From the NCBI RefSeq assembly GCF_030345095.1, contig NZ_CP128360.1, positions 1,860,001 to 1,924,000 on the forward strand: a DNA stretch of 64,000 nt, read 5' to 3'. The DNA comes from Solwaraspora sp. WMMA2056 (lineage in GTDB: Bacteria > Actinomycetota > Actinomycetes > Mycobacteriales > Micromonosporaceae). Below are positions 45,421-55,431 of this stretch, one piece after another (the first letter of the stretch is position 1; the number at the start of each line of letters is the position of its first letter). The translations under genes were made by a program, and so were the position numbers. A model generated the notes under the pieces. That model searched no databases, was not told where the DNA came from, and saw only the letters and a list, made by a program, of their open reading frames with translations.

Positions 45421-46581
45421 ATGGATACCCGTACCGGTCTGCCCATCGTCGGCATGGTGGGTGGCGGGCAGCTCGCCCGGATGACCCACCAGGCCGCCAT
45501 CGCTCTCGGCCAGTCGCTGCGCGTGCTCGCCCGGACCCCGGAGGACGGTGCCGCGCTGGTCGCCGCCGACGTGCAGTACGGCGAGCACACCGACCTGGCC
45601 GCGCTGCGTACCTTCGCGAAGAGCTGCGACGTGGTCACCTTCGACCACGAGCACGTGCCGGGCGAGCACATCCGGGCGCTGGCCGCCGAGGGCGTGCGGC
45701 TGCACCCGGGGGCGGACGCGTTGCGCTACGCCCAGGACAAGGCGCTGATGCGCCAGCGGCTGACCGACCTGGGTGCCCCGGTGCCCCGGTGGCGCCGCGT
45801 CGGCGCCGTCGACGAGCTGGCCGCGTTCGGCGCGCAGGTCGGCTGGCCGGTGGTGGTGAAGACCGCACGCGGCGGCTACGACGGTCGTGGCGTGTGGGTG
45901 ATCGACGACCCGGCCGGGCTGGCTGCCGCCGGGCTGGACCCGGCAACCCGGCCGGAGCTGGAGCTGATCGCCGAGGAACGGGTGGCGCTGCGTCGGGAGC
46001 TGGCGGTGCAGGTGGCCCGCTCGCCGTTCGGGCAGATCGCGGTCTACCCGGTGGTGGAGACCGTGCAACGCGACGGCATCTGTGTCGAGGTGCTGGCCCC
46101 CGCGCCGGATCTGCCGCAGCGGCTCGCGGTGGCGGCCCAGCAGCTGGCCATCGACCTGGCGACCGCGCTGGACGTGGTGGGGCTGCTCGCGGTCGAGCTG
46201 TTCGAGGTCGACGGCGAGCTGGTCGTCAACGAGCTGGCGATGCGGCCGCACAACTCCGGCCACTGGACGATCGAGGGGGCCCGGACCTCGCAGTTCGAGC
46301 AGCACCTGCGGGCGGTGCTGGACTACCCGATGGGGGAGACCGCGCTGACCGCTCCCGCCGTGGTGATGGCGAACGTGCTGGGCGGTGCCGACGGCGGCAT
46401 CGGCATCGACGAACGGCTGCACCACCTGTTCGCCACCGACCCCGGGGCCAAGGTCCACCTGTACGGCAAACAGGTCCGGCCCGGCCGCAAGATCGGCCAC
46501 GTCACGGTCCTGGGTGCCGAGTTGTCCGAGGTACGGGGCCGGGCCGCCCGGGCTGCCCGCTGGCTGCAGGAGGGCCGATGA
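45421..46581 (+). CDS. purK: N5-carboxyaminoimidazole ribonucleotide synthetase
   Basis: The 386-residue ATP-grasp enzyme carboxylates AIR with bicarbonate in purine synthesis. Motifs: [53 protein letters not shown], and [17 protein letters not shown]. It ends overlapping purE by 4 nt (ATGA), so the two enzymes of the PurK-PurE route are coupled. Confidence 0.97.
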   Translation: MDTRTGLPIVGMVGGGQLARMTHQAAIALGQSLRVLARTPEDGAALVAADVQYGEHTDLAALRTFAKSCDVVTFDHEHVPGEHIRALAAEGVRLHPGADALRYAQDKALMRQRLTDLGAPVPRWRRVGAVDELAAFGAQVGWPVVVKTARGGYDGRGVWVIDDPAGLAAAGLDPATRPELELIAEERVALRRELAVQVARSPFGQIAVYPVVETVQRDGICVEVLAPAPDLPQRLAVAAQQLAIDLATALDVVGLLAVELFEVDGELVVNELAMRPHNSGHWTIEGARTSQFEQHLRAVLDYPMGETALTAPAVVMANVLGGADGGIGIDERLHHLFATDPGAKVHLYGKQVRPGRKIGHVTVLGAELSEVRGRAARAARWLQEGR

Positions 46582-47081
46582 TCGGCGTCATCATGGGGAG
46601 CGACTCGGACTGGCCGACGATGCGCGCGGCCACCGAGGCGCTCGACGAGTTCGACGTCGCCTACGAGGTGCGGGTCGTCTCGGCGCACCGTACGCCGCGT
46701 GGGATGCTCGACTACGCCGGCACCGCCGCCGACCGTGGCCTGCAGGTGATCATCGCGGGGGCCGGCGGGGCCGCGCATCTGCCCGGCATGGTCGCCTCGA
46801 TGACCCCGCTGCCGGTGATCGGGGTGCCGGTGCCGTTGAAGCATCTGGACGGGATGGACTCGCTGCTGTCGATCGTGCAGATGCCGGCCGGCGTACCGGT
46901 GGCTACGGTCTCCATCGGCGGGGCCCGCAACGCGGGTCTGCTGGCCGTCCGGATTCTCGCGGCGGCCGACCCGGTGCTGCGCGCCCGGATGGCCGCCTAC
47001 CAGCAGGAGCTGGTCGAGCTGGTCGCCGCCAAGGACGCCGCGCTGCGCGCCTCCCGTACCGCCACCCCCACCCCCACCTGA
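46578..47081 (+). CDS. purE: N5-carboxyaminoimidazole ribonucleotide mutase
   Basis: The 167-residue enzyme moves the carboxyl group of N5-CAIR to C4 (class I PurE). It has [27 protein letters not shown] (active-site Ser/His), [15 protein letters not shown] and [19 protein letters not shown]. The start ATG 46578 sits inside the purK stop, behind GGAGGG. A palindromic repeat element follows the stop. Confidence 0.97.
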   Translation: MIGVIMGSDSDWPTMRAATEALDEFDVAYEVRVVSAHRTPRGMLDYAGTAADRGLQVIIAGAGGAAHLPGMVASMTPLPVIGVPVPLKHLDGMDSLLSIVQMPAGVPVATVSIGGARNAGLLAVRILAAADPVLRARMAAYQQELVELVAAKDAALRASRTATPTPT

Positions 47082-47084
47082 CCG

Positions 47085-47161
47085 CGTCGATCTTGCAGTT
47101 ATCGAGAACTTTTGTCGGATTTGTCCGTCGATAAGTGCAAGATCGCCGGGATCTTGGCGGG
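47085..47161 (-). repeat. Dispersed palindromic repeat element, copy 2
   Basis: The element lies between the convergent ends of purE and the giant membrane gene. Arms at 47088-47105 and 47128-47145 pair with 17 of 18 matches (CGATCTTGCAGTTATCGA against TCGATAAGTGCAAGATCG). Its reverse complement matches the element at 12838-12914 at about 66 of 77 positions, including the loop ACAAATC-GACAAAAG. Here it could act as a terminator; in copy 1 it separates genes in the same direction. Confidence 0.75.
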
Positions 47162-47170
47162 AACAGGGGG

Positions 47171-50100
47171 TCAGCGCATCCCGCGCAGCGCCCCTCGGAC
47201 CCGCTCCTGGGTCTGGCGCCGCCATTCGCTGCTCGCCCCGAGGGCCAGCAGCACCAGACCGACCGGGATCAGCACCAGCCACGGGCCGAAGAAGGTCAGC
47301 GCGTGCAGCGCGGTGACCGCGCTGACCACCGTACCGACGACCACCGGGGCCTGCTGCTGGCTCATCGCGCCGAGCAGCAGGGTGCCGACCGCGCCGAGCA
47401 GCAGCAGGACGTGCCGGAAGCTGTTGTCTCCGTCGCTGATCACGATCACCAGGGTCGGCAGGAACGTCGCGACCAGCGCCGGCCCGTACGCGGTCCAGCT
47501 GCTCAGGTCCGGCCGGTGACGCAGCTCCAGCACCCCGACGAGCAGGGCGAGCGCCGCGAACGGCAGGGTGTACGCCTCGATGAGCGCGACGTCGGCGATG
47601 CGCATCAGCATCCACCAGGCGGTGATCTCACAGCCGACGGCGGTCCAGAACAGGATCCGGCGCTCCAACGCCCGCCGGCCCGGTCGGGTGGCGGTCACCC
47701 CGAGGACGGCACCCCAGGCGGCCAGCAGCCCGGCCAGGTGCGGCGTGGAACTGTAGGCCAGCGCCAGGGCCAGTAGCGCCGCCGCGTAGCTGCTCCATTC
47801 GACGACGGACCGCTCCCGGACCGCCTCCGGATGGTCGAGCCGGGGCAGCCGGGTCGCCGACAGCAGCAGCGCCGCCCCGACGGCCAGCACCCCGAAGGCC
47901 GACCAGGCCGGCGGCAACCCGGCGACCAGGCCGAGGGTCAGCACGAACAGTTGCGCCATCACCGAGGCGAACAGCCAGCCCAGGATCCGGGCCGGTTGGC
48001 TGCGCCCGCCGTACGCGGCGACCGCGCCGACCGCGACCGCGCCGCCGAGGGTGAACACGGTCAGCTGATCGTTGGCGAGGGCACCGGCGAGCCCGGCACC
48101 GCCAGCGGCCAGGCCGATGATGAACAGCACCCGACGGGCGATCCGCAGCGGCCGGTGCCGCTCGGTGTCCGGCGGCGGCGCGGTCGACGCCAGGCCGATC
48201 ATCGCGACCGCGAAGACCAGCAGCGCGGCCGTGGTGCTCGTCGGCCAGCCGATGCCGAACGACAGCGGCGTGATCAGCAGGGTCAGCGCCACGCCGGGCA
48301 GCACGACCGGAACGACCTGCCCGGGCTGGCCGCTGTTGAACGCGGTGGCGGCGAGCGCGGCGGCGACGGTGAGCAGCAGCGCCGCGAGGACGTTGGTCGG
48401 GCCGACGGCGGCGGCCGGCGGGTCGAGCAGCACCGCCGGCGGCCCCTGCCAGATCGCGGCCAACGTCCGGTACGGCTCGACCAACGCGGTGGTCAGCGTC
48501 GGTGCCACGGCCGCCACGGCCAGCGCCGTCGGCAGCGCGGCGGCGGCCAGGGCACCCTTGACCGGGCTGATCGCCCACTCCTGGCCGATCTCCAGCGGCC
48601 CGGGTCGGCCGAGTCGTCCGCCGAGTCCACTCCACCGCCGGCTCAGCCGGGACAGCTCCGTCGGCGGCGGGGTGGCGGCCCGGAGCAGTTCGGCGAGGAC
48701 GGCGAGCAGCGCCGCGCCCGCGGCGTACATCCCGGTGGGCAGGTCGGTCGGGAGCGAGGCCAGCGCCGTCACGGTGGCCCCGCCGGCCGTCCCGACCGTG
48801 GCGTACGGCAGGTAGTGCGGCACCTGACGACGGACCGCGGCCAGCACGGCGACACCCAGCGCCGACGCGGCCAACGCACTGGTCAGCACCACCTCGGTGG
48901 TCCAGCCGAGGGTGGCGGCGAGCGCGGCGAGCGCGCCGGGCAGCGCCAGCAACGCGGCGCCGGTGGCGGCACCGCCGACCGTGGCCAGGTGCCGGGGCAT
49001 CGTGGCGGGGTCGTCCACCGCCCACGTCGGGCGCTGGCGCACCGCCGGGTCGAGTTCGAGGTCCACGTCGTCGGCCTCGTCGGCGTCCGGGCCGTCCGCC
49101 GCCGGGTCCGGCGGCATGTCGGCCGCCATCACCCGGCCGAGCACGGCCACGACGACACAGGTCAGCACGATCACCCCGAGGGCCGCGGCGGTGGTCCACG
49201 GCCGGACCAGGCTCGCGCCGACGGCGTACAGCGCCACGGCGGCGGCGACGGTGGCCCGGGCGGTCGCGGCCTGCGGGTCGGTGGCGGCCACCGAGGCGAT
49301 GCCGTACCCGATCGCGACCAGGCAGCCGACCGCGATCGGTGACCACCAGGGCAGGCCCAGGGCCGCCGGGGTGCCGACGGTGGCGAGCGCCACCAGCACC
49401 CCGGCGGCATGGAACGACCAGGGCCGGGGCAGCGCCACCGCGGCGGCCATCGCGAGTAGCACCAGCGCCAACGGCACCTGCCAGGCGTTCGCGGTGGTCT
49501 CGACCGACCAGGCGGTCAGATCCGCCTGCCACAGCTGTCCGGGGGTGGCCAGCGCCCGGATGCCGCCGGCGACCGCCGTGTAGCCGGCGAGTACCGCGAT
49601 GACTGCGCCACTGACCGCCACCCCCAGCACCGGCCCGCGCTGCCAGTCCTGCGGCATGGCCCGGATGGCGACCGCCACCAGCAGCGCGAGCGCCGCGCTG
49701 GCGACCAGTTCGATGCCGGGCACCACGATGGCGCTGATCCTGGCCAGGGTGCCGACCAGCACGGCGATCGCGGCGGCGGCGGCGAAGTCGGTGCCGTCGA
49801 GCAGCCGGTCGGCGCGACGGTTCGCGTCGATGCTCGGCGTCATGAACAACAGGACGCCACCGAGCAGCAGCGCGACCGCGACCCAGACGTCGGCGACCGT
49901 GGCGCCCGGGGAACCGAAGGTGGCGGCGGTGACGGCCAGCGCGCCGAGCCCGGTGCCGATCGTCAACGGCCGGGGGATCTGCCGCTCGGCGACCTGCGCC
50001 AGCGCCGCATAGCAGAGCGTGCCGGCCACGGCCAGGAACGCGGCGGCGAGGATCGGCGCGGTCGTCTGCTGCAGCGCCGGCCCGGTCGGCCCGGGTGCCG

Positions 50101-52390
50101 GCACCATCGCGGCGACGAACGCGGCGACCCCGCCGGGCAGGGCAAACGCCGCGCCGCCGGCGGCCCAGCCGGCGACCGGATCGGCAGCGGGTCGGCGGCG
50201 GATCTCCGGCAGGCTGCCGGCCACCGCGATCAGCACCCCGGCGGCGGCGAGCACGAGCAGGACGGCGGCGGTCGCACCGGGGCGGGCCAGGGCGGCACCG
50301 GCCCCGGCGACACCCAGCACGGCGGCACAGCCGACGTGCACCTGGGCGGACCGTTCGGAGCCGGCGAACAGGCCGGCCCCGGCGACCACGACGGCCGCCA
50401 GCACCGGCGGCCAGCAGGCGGCGTACCAGGGCAGGGCGAACGACGCCGGTACGGCGAGCGCGGTCAGCGTGACGCCGGTGACGGTCGCCTCCCGGCGCCA
50501 CTCGACCGGTACGGCGACCGCTGCGGCGACGGTGATCAGCAGCGCGGCCAGCGCGAGTTGCCAGTCGGCCGGGCCGGCGTAGGCGTCCAGCCGCTGCTGG
50601 TAGTCGGACAGGTCGGTCTGCCAGGCGGGCAGCGCGGCGCGGCCCGGGGCCAGCGCGGCCCGTAGCGCGCTGCCGGCGACGAGGACACCGAGTACGCCGA
50701 GTGTGGCGGTGGCGGCGAGCTGCGGGCCACGCCGCAGGGCCTCCGGCAGGGCCCGGACGCCGATCCCGGCGATCGCGACCACGGCGGCGATCAGCAGCAG
50801 CGCCCGGCCGGGCAGGCCGACGGCCACGAGGCGGCTCGCGGCACCGACGGCCGCCAGGGTGAACACCCCGGCGGCGATGTCCGGCACCGGCTTGTAGCCC
50901 AGGGTGAGGCCGCCGATCAGCCCGACCCCGGCGGCGATCACCAGGACCGCGCCGGCGCGGATCGCGGCCGGCACTGTGTCGGCGCTCAGCACGGCCGCGA
51001 CGGCGTAGGCGAGCGCCACCGCGACCGCGAGCCCGTGGAGGGTCCAGATCAGATCGCGGAGCCAGAGCATCGCGGCGCTGGGAGCCGGCGGCGTCCACCC
51101 TGGCCCGCGCCGCCCGGCCCGCCGGTCCGGTCCGGCGTCGCCGGGCAGGTCCGCGCCGACGACGGCGTCGGCCTCCTCGGGGGCGCCCTCCGGCCGGGTG
51201 GCACCGCTGTCGGCTGCCGTGCCCGGTGCGGCCGGTCCGGCAGGTGCGGTGGGCGGGTCGTCGGTCGGCACGGTCGGCCCACCGGGTGGTGCGGTCGGAT
51301 CGGCGGAGCGTCGCTGCGGTGGGGCGAGCAACCCGGCGGGGCCGGCCGCCCCGGCCGCCCCGTCAGCCGTCGTCGCCCGGCCGGCCCGGCCGGTCAGCCA
51401 GGCTCCGCTGGTGAACCGCCCGGAGCCGGTGAGCAGCCGGACCAGCAGCAGATCGACCACGGCGACGGCGGCGAGCGCCAGCGCCCAGCCGGCCGGCCCG
51501 AGGATCAGGTCGTAGCAGAGCAGCGGCACGATCGGCTGAACGGCGAGCACCATCGCGTACCGGGGCAGCTGGAGCCCGGTGGTGGCGGCGTACCCGCCGG
51601 CCACCAGGGCGGTGACCACGAAGGTCAGCCCGGCGAATACGGCCGGGCTGACCGGGCCGGACCGGACCGCGTCGGTGACCCACAGCGCGTACCCGTCGAT
51701 CGGGACGAGGATCAACGCGACGGCGGCGATCGTCTCGGCGGTGGAGCGCAGCCCACGGGCCGCGACGACCGGCGGTGCCGCGAGCAGCAGCACCGTGCCG
51801 GTGAGCAGGATCAGCAGCCGGGTGGCGTCGGGCAGGGTGCTGTTGGCGACGGCGGCGAAGACCACCATGGCCATCAGCGCACCGAGACCGAGCAGGACGT
51901 TCTGGATCGACTGTGCGGACGCCTCGGGTCGGGCGCCGTCGGCCGACAGCACCCGGGTCGGATCGTCGTCGGCGGACGCCGGCGGGTAGCCGGGTTCGTC
52001 GCTGCCGGGTGGCGGCCCGCCGTCGGTGCCGGCGTCGCCGGATCGGTGCGGTGTCTGGCGGGGGAACCGGGGCGGGGCGGCACCGGCCTCTGCGGTCGGT
52101 GGCCGGCGGCCGGCGCGGCGGCGTACCGAGATCCGGGGAGCCGGACCCCGACGACCGGCGGCGCCGCCGGTGGACAGGATGTCCCGTTGGAAGATCGCCG
52201 CCTGCAGGTCGGCGGCCATCTGCTTCTGTTCCTTGGCCAGCGCGACCTCGCGCGCCTTCATGTCGGCGATCGAGCGTTCGATCCGGGCCAGGTCCTCGGC
52301 GAACTGCGGCTGGGCCGCGCCGCAACGCGAACAGGTCGCCGCGGCCGGGACCGTCCGTCCGCACGAGGTGCAGCGGTACGCCGTACTCAT
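47171..52390 (-). CDS. Giant polytopic membrane protein with zinc ribbon (1739 aa)
   Basis: ATG 52390 follows AGGAGGTG. Cys7, Cys10, Cys20 and Cys23 form a zinc ribbon. A coiled coil (about 30-70, LARIERSIADMKAREVALAK) and a Pro/Asp-rich linker (about 75-155) follow. The rest is a very long series of hydrophobic segments, by eye several dozen, broken by Pro/Gly/Ala-rich loops at about 315-400 and 1080-1110. Similar very large ribbon-plus-membrane proteins occur in actinobacteria, but I know no function. No transporter, flippase or glycosyltransferase motif is evident. It stands alone between purE and ugd. Confidence 0.85.
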   Translation of the reverse strand: MSTAYRCTSCGRTVPAAATCSRCGAAQPQFAEDLARIERSIADMKAREVALAKEQKQMAADLQAAIFQRDILSTGGAAGRRGPAPRISVRRRAGRRPPTAEAGAAPPRFPRQTPHRSGDAGTDGGPPPGSDEPGYPPASADDDPTRVLSADGARPEASAQSIQNVLLGLGALMAMVVFAAVANSTLPDATRLLILLTGTVLLLAAPPVVAARGLRSTAETIAAVALILVPIDGYALWVTDAVRSGPVSPAVFAGLTFVVTALVAGGYAATTGLQLPRYAMVLAVQPIVPLLCYDLILGPAGWALALAAVAVVDLLLVRLLTGSGRFTSGAWLTGRAGRATTADGAAGAAGPAGLLAPPQRRSADPTAPPGGPTVPTDDPPTAPAGPAAPGTAADSGATRPEGAPEEADAVVGADLPGDAGPDRRAGRRGPGWTPPAPSAAMLWLRDLIWTLHGLAVAVALAYAVAAVLSADTVPAAIRAGAVLVIAAGVGLIGGLTLGYKPVPDIAAGVFTLAAVGAASRLVAVGLPGRALLLIAAVVAIAGIGVRALPEALRRGPQLAATATLGVLGVLVAGSALRAALAPGRAALPAWQTDLSDYQQRLDAYAGPADWQLALAALLITVAAAVAVPVEWRREATVTGVTLTALAVPASFALPWYAACWPPVLAAVVVAGAGLFAGSERSAQVHVGCAAVLGVAGAGAALARPGATAAVLLVLAAAGVLIAVAGSLPEIRRRPAADPVAGWAAGGAAFALPGGVAAFVAAMVPAPGPTGPALQQTTAPILAAAFLAVAGTLCYAALAQVAERQIPRPLTIGTGLGALAVTAATFGSPGATVADVWVAVALLLGGVLLFMTPSIDANRRADRLLDGTDFAAAAAIAVLVGTLARISAIVVPGIELVASAALALLVAVAIRAMPQDWQRGPVLGVAVSGAVIAVLAGYTAVAGGIRALATPGQLWQADLTAWSVETTANAWQVPLALVLLAMAAAVALPRPWSFHAAGVLVALATVGTPAALGLPWWSPIAVGCLVAIGYGIASVAATDPQAATARATVAAAVALYAVGASLVRPWTTAAALGVIVLTCVVVAVLGRVMAADMPPDPAADGPDADEADDVDLELDPAVRQRPTWAVDDPATMPRHLATVGGAATGAALLALPGALAALAATLGWTTEVVLTSALAASALGVAVLAAVRRQVPHYLPYATVGTAGGATVTALASLPTDLPTGMYAAGAALLAVLAELLRAATPPPTELSRLSRRWSGLGGRLGRPGPLEIGQEWAISPVKGALAAAALPTALAVAAVAPTLTTALVEPYRTLAAIWQGPPAVLLDPPAAAVGPTNVLAALLLTVAAALAATAFNSGQPGQVVPVVLPGVALTLLITPLSFGIGWPTSTTAALLVFAVAMIGLASTAPPPDTERHRPLRIARRVLFIIGLAAGGAGLAGALANDQLTVFTLGGAVAVGAVAAYGGRSQPARILGWLFASVMAQLFVLTLGLVAGLPPAWSAFGVLAVGAALLLSATRLPRLDHPEAVRERSVVEWSSYAAALLALALAYSSTPHLAGLLAAWGAVLGVTATRPGRRALERRILFWTAVGCEITAWWMLMRIADVALIEAYTLPFAALALLVGVLELRHRPDLSSWTAYGPALVATFLPTLVIVISDGDNSFRHVLLLLGAVGTLLLGAMSQQQAPVVVGTVVSAVTALHALTFFGPWLVLIPVGLVLLALGASSEWRRQTQERVRGALRGMR

Positions 52391-52492
52391 CGGCACCTCC
52401 TCCACGCCTGGCCAACACTGTGGACCGCTTCTAACGAAGCATGCCTAAACCAGGCAACTGTTGAACAGTCCCTGACGGCGTGGAGATCGGAG

Positions 52493-52514
52493 AAAAAAGC
52501 CGACCACGGTCGGC
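52493..52514 (-). terminator. Rho-independent terminator after ugd
   Basis: On the minus strand, GCCGACC-GT-GGTCGGC (52514-52499) is followed directly by six T residues (52498-52493), the clearest canonical terminator in the window. It lies 26 nt after the ugd stop. A wider stem with GGTCGGCT at 52527 is also possible. Confidence 0.85.
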
Positions 52515-52540
52515 CGGACCGGCTGCGGTCGGCTGGTGGG

Positions 52541-53968
52541 TCAGGGGCGGCCCATGCCGCGGTACTCCCAGCCGGCGCTGGTCCACAGGACGGAGTCGAG
52601 GCAGTTCCGGCCGTCGATCACCCGGCGGCCGGCGGCCAGCTCACCCAGCGCGACCGGGTCGGCGTTGCGGAAGTCGGCCCATTCGGTCAGTACGCAGACC
52701 AGGTCGGCGTCGCGGACCGCGTCGACGATCGACGGTACGTAGTTGAGGTCCGGCTGCGCGCGGCGGGCGTTCTCGGTGCCCTCGGGGTCGAAGACCCGTA
52801 CCTGCGCACCGGTCTTGGCCAGCATCGCGGCCACCGCCAGCGACGGCGCGTCGCGGACGTCGTCGGAGTTCGGCTTGAAGGTGGCACCGAGCACGGCGAT
52901 CGTGGTGCCGGACAGGTCCGGCCCGGCCGGCCCGGCGCGGCGGCCCAGCAGCTCGGCGGCGAGCTGCACCACCCGGGTACGCCGCCGCTGGTTGATCAGA
53001 TCCACCTCGTGCAGGAACCGCAGCGCCTCACCGGCGCCCAGCTCCTGGGCGCGGGCCTGGAACGCGCGGATGTCCTTCGGCAGGCAGCCGCCGCCGAACC
53101 CGATCCCGGCCTGCAGGAACCGGTTGCCGATCCGGGGGTCGTAGCCGATCGCGCGGGCCAGTTGGGTGACGTCGCCACCGGCGACCTCGCACACCTCGGC
53201 CATCGCGTTGATGAACGAGATCTTGGTGGCCAGGAACGCGTTCGCGGCGACCTTGACCAGCTCGGCGGTGGCGAAGTCGGTGACCACCAGCGGGACTTCC
53301 CGGTCCTCGGTGGCGGCCAGGTCGAACACGCCCTTGTGGGCGGCGTACAGCATGCCGTTGGCCCACTCGCTGCGCACCCCGACCACGATCCGGTTCGGCC
53401 GCAGCACGTCCTCGACGGCGAAGCCCTCCTGCAGGAACTCGGGGCTCCAGGCCACCTCGACGCCGAGGTCGCCAGGGGCGTGCTTGCCGACCAGCTGCTC
53501 GATCCACTCGGCGGTGCCGACCGGCACGGTGGACTTACCGACGATGAGCGCCTTGCGGGACAGGTGCTGCGCCAGGTTGGTCACCGACGCCTCGACGTAG
53601 GACAGGTCCGCGCCCATTCCGTCGGCCCGCTGCGGGGTGCCGACGCAGATGAAGTGCACGTCGCCGAACTCGGCGGTCTCCGCCATGTCGGTGGTGAACC
53701 GCAGCCGCCCGGCGGCCAGGCTCCGTTTGAGCAGCTCGTCCAGGCCCGGCTCGTGGAACGGCACCTCACCGGCGCTCAGCTTGGCGATCTTGTCGGCGTC
53801 GACGTCGTAGCCGATCACCTCGTAGCCGAGTTCGGCGAAGCAGATGGCGTAGGTCGCGCCCAGGTAGCCGGTACCGAGGAAGGTCAGCCGCGGACGGGAG
53901 GCACCGGACGGCGGCGTGACCGCCGCGATGGCTGGCATTGGCTGGGTGTTCGGGTACGGGATGGTCAC
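52541..53968 (-). CDS. ugd: UDP-glucose 6-dehydrogenase
   Basis: The product is about 475 residues. It oxidises UDP-glucose to UDP-glucuronate for polysaccharide or glycoside synthesis. It has the NAD-binding FLGTGYLGATYAICFAELG, VGTPQ, VGKSTVPVGT, SPEFLQEG, AFLATKISFINAMAEVCE, the catalytic Cys in FGGGCLPKD, and the C-terminal NAD/UDP domain GATFKPNSDDVRDAPS. GTG 53968 behind GGAGA is the chosen start; ATG 53938 is possible and the frame reaches 54046. Substrate could also be UDP-ManNAc or GDP-mannose, less likely by motif. It is divergent from the acyl-CoA dehydrogenase gene. Confidence 0.92.
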   Translation of the reverse strand: MTIPYPNTQPMPAIAAVTPPSGASRPRLTFLGTGYLGATYAICFAELGYEVIGYDVDADKIAKLSAGEVPFHEPGLDELLKRSLAAGRLRFTTDMAETAEFGDVHFICVGTPQRADGMGADLSYVEASVTNLAQHLSRKALIVGKSTVPVGTAEWIEQLVGKHAPGDLGVEVAWSPEFLQEGFAVEDVLRPNRIVVGVRSEWANGMLYAAHKGVFDLAATEDREVPLVVTDFATAELVKVAANAFLATKISFINAMAEVCEVAGGDVTQLARAIGYDPRIGNRFLQAGIGFGGGCLPKDIRAFQARAQELGAGEALRFLHEVDLINQRRRTRVVQLAAELLGRRAGPAGPDLSGTTIAVLGATFKPNSDDVRDAPSLAVAAMLAKTGAQVRVFDPEGTENARRAQPDLNYVPSIVDAVRDADLVCVLTEWADFRNADPVALGELAAGRRVIDGRNCLDSVLWTSAGWEYRGMGRP

Positions 53969-54233
53969 GCCTGTGTTCTCCGCTCGCGCTGGCGGCGCCG
54001 TGGTTGCGTCGCGCTCGGTGGTCCGGTGCCGGGGGCTCGACACCAATCATCGTTGTTCTGATGTGTGCGGCAGACCGCTTCTTGAGGCCCGACCCGGACG
54101 CGGTGCCGGCCGGCTGCCCGGCAGACGATAGTCCGTTCAGTCGGGTAGGGGCGACTGGCACTGCCGTTACTCGCCGGTATCCTCGCATTCGAGCACGATG
54201 CGAGTGGTGACCCCCAGGTGAGGGAGGGGCGCG

Positions 54234-55397
54234 ATGACGTCCGGGCCAGCGTTCGATGTCTATCAGCTACCGGAGGAGCACGAGGCGATCCGCCAGGCGG
54301 TGCGGGAGGTGTGCGACGCCAAGGTCGCCCCGAACGCTGCCGAAGCGGACGAAACTGCGCAGTTCCCTAGCGCCTCCTACGACGCGTTGCGCGCGGCGGA
54401 CTTCCACGCCCCGCACATCCCGGAACAGTACGGCGGCGCGGGGGCGGACGCGTTGGCCACCGCGATCGTGATCGAGGAGGTGGCCCGGGCCTGCGCGTCG
54501 TCGTCGCTGATCCCGGCGGTCAACAAGCTGGGCAGCCTGCCGCTGCTGCTGGCTGGATCGGAGCAGCTCAAGCAGCGGTACCTGACTCCGGTCGCGGCCG
54601 GGGAGGCGATGTTCTCGTACTGCCTGTCGGAGCCGGACGCCGGCAGCGACGCGGCGTCGATGACCACCCGCGCGGTCCGCGACGGCGACCACTGGGTGCT
54701 CGACGGCGTCAAGCGGTGGATCACCAACGCCGGTGTCTCGCAGTACTACACCGTCTTCGCGGTGACCGAGCCCGGTGCCCGGTCCCGGGGGATCTCGGCC
54801 TTCGTGGTGGAGAAGTCCGATCCCGGGGTGAGCTTCGGCGCGCCGGAGAAGAAACTGGGCATCAAGGGCAGCCCGACCTGCGAGGTCTACCTGGACAACG
54901 TACGGATTCCGGCGGACCGGATGATCGGCGAGCCCGGCACCGGGTTCGGCACCGCGATGCGCACCCTGGACCACACCCGGGTGACCATCGCCGCCCAGGC
55001 GGTCGGGATCGCGCAGGGCGCGCTCGACTACGCCCGGGGGTACGTGCGGGAGCGCCAGCAGTTCGGCAAGCCGATCGCCGAGTTCCAGGGCGTCCAGTTC
55101 ATGATCGCCGAGATGGGCATGAAGCTGGAGGCCGCGCGTCAGGTGACCTACGCGGCGGCGGCCCGGTCCGAGCGGGGCGACGCCGATCTGACCTTCTTCG
55201 GTGCGGCGGCGAAGTGTTTCGCCTCCGACGTCGCGATGGAGATCACCACGGACGCGGTGCAGTTGCTCGGCGGCTACGGCTACACCCGGGACTTCCCGGT
55301 GGAGCGGATGATGCGGGACGCCAAGATCACTCAGATCTACGAGGGCACCAACCAGGTGCAGCGCATCGTGATGGCCCGCCAGTTGCTGTCGTCCTGA
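54234..55397 (+). CDS. Acyl-CoA dehydrogenase
   Basis: The 387-residue FAD enzyme starts at ATG 54234 after GAGGGAGGGG. It has IPEQYGGAGAD, YCLSEPDAGSDAASM (FAD/substrate site), KRWITNAGVSQYYTVFA, ERQQFGKPIAEFQGVQF, LLGGYGYTRDFPVERMMRD and the catalytic Glu in IYEGTNQVQRIVMAR. It introduces a 2,3 double bond in acyl-CoA; the chain-length or branched-chain preference is unclear. Acetoacetyl-CoA synthetase lies 2 kb downstream, but divergent genes separate them. Confidence 0.95.
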   Translation: MTSGPAFDVYQLPEEHEAIRQAVREVCDAKVAPNAAEADETAQFPSASYDALRAADFHAPHIPEQYGGAGADALATAIVIEEVARACASSSLIPAVNKLGSLPLLLAGSEQLKQRYLTPVAAGEAMFSYCLSEPDAGSDAASMTTRAVRDGDHWVLDGVKRWITNAGVSQYYTVFAVTEPGARSRGISAFVVEKSDPGVSFGAPEKKLGIKGSPTCEVYLDNVRIPADRMIGEPGTGFGTAMRTLDHTRVTIAAQAVGIAQGALDYARGYVRERQQFGKPIAEFQGVQFMIAEMGMKLEAARQVTYAAAARSERGDADLTFFGAAAKCFASDVAMEITTDAVQLLGGYGYTRDFPVERMMRDAKITQIYEGTNQVQRIVMARQLLSS

Positions 55398-55431
55398 GCG
55401 GCGACGTCCGACCGACCCCGGTGACCGCCGG

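Noticed and set aside
47628-51098. Long minus-strand open frame (about 1156 codons) in another frame of the giant membrane gene
   Set aside because: Composition is almost only Arg/Gly/Ala/Asp with no hydrophobic pattern, whereas the overlapping frame encodes a coherent membrane protein with a good start and ribosome site.
53969-54233. Small open frames in the region between ugd and the acyl-CoA dehydrogenase gene
   Set aside because: They lack coding bias and ribosome sites. The region is a divergent promoter area, and I see no other structure in it.
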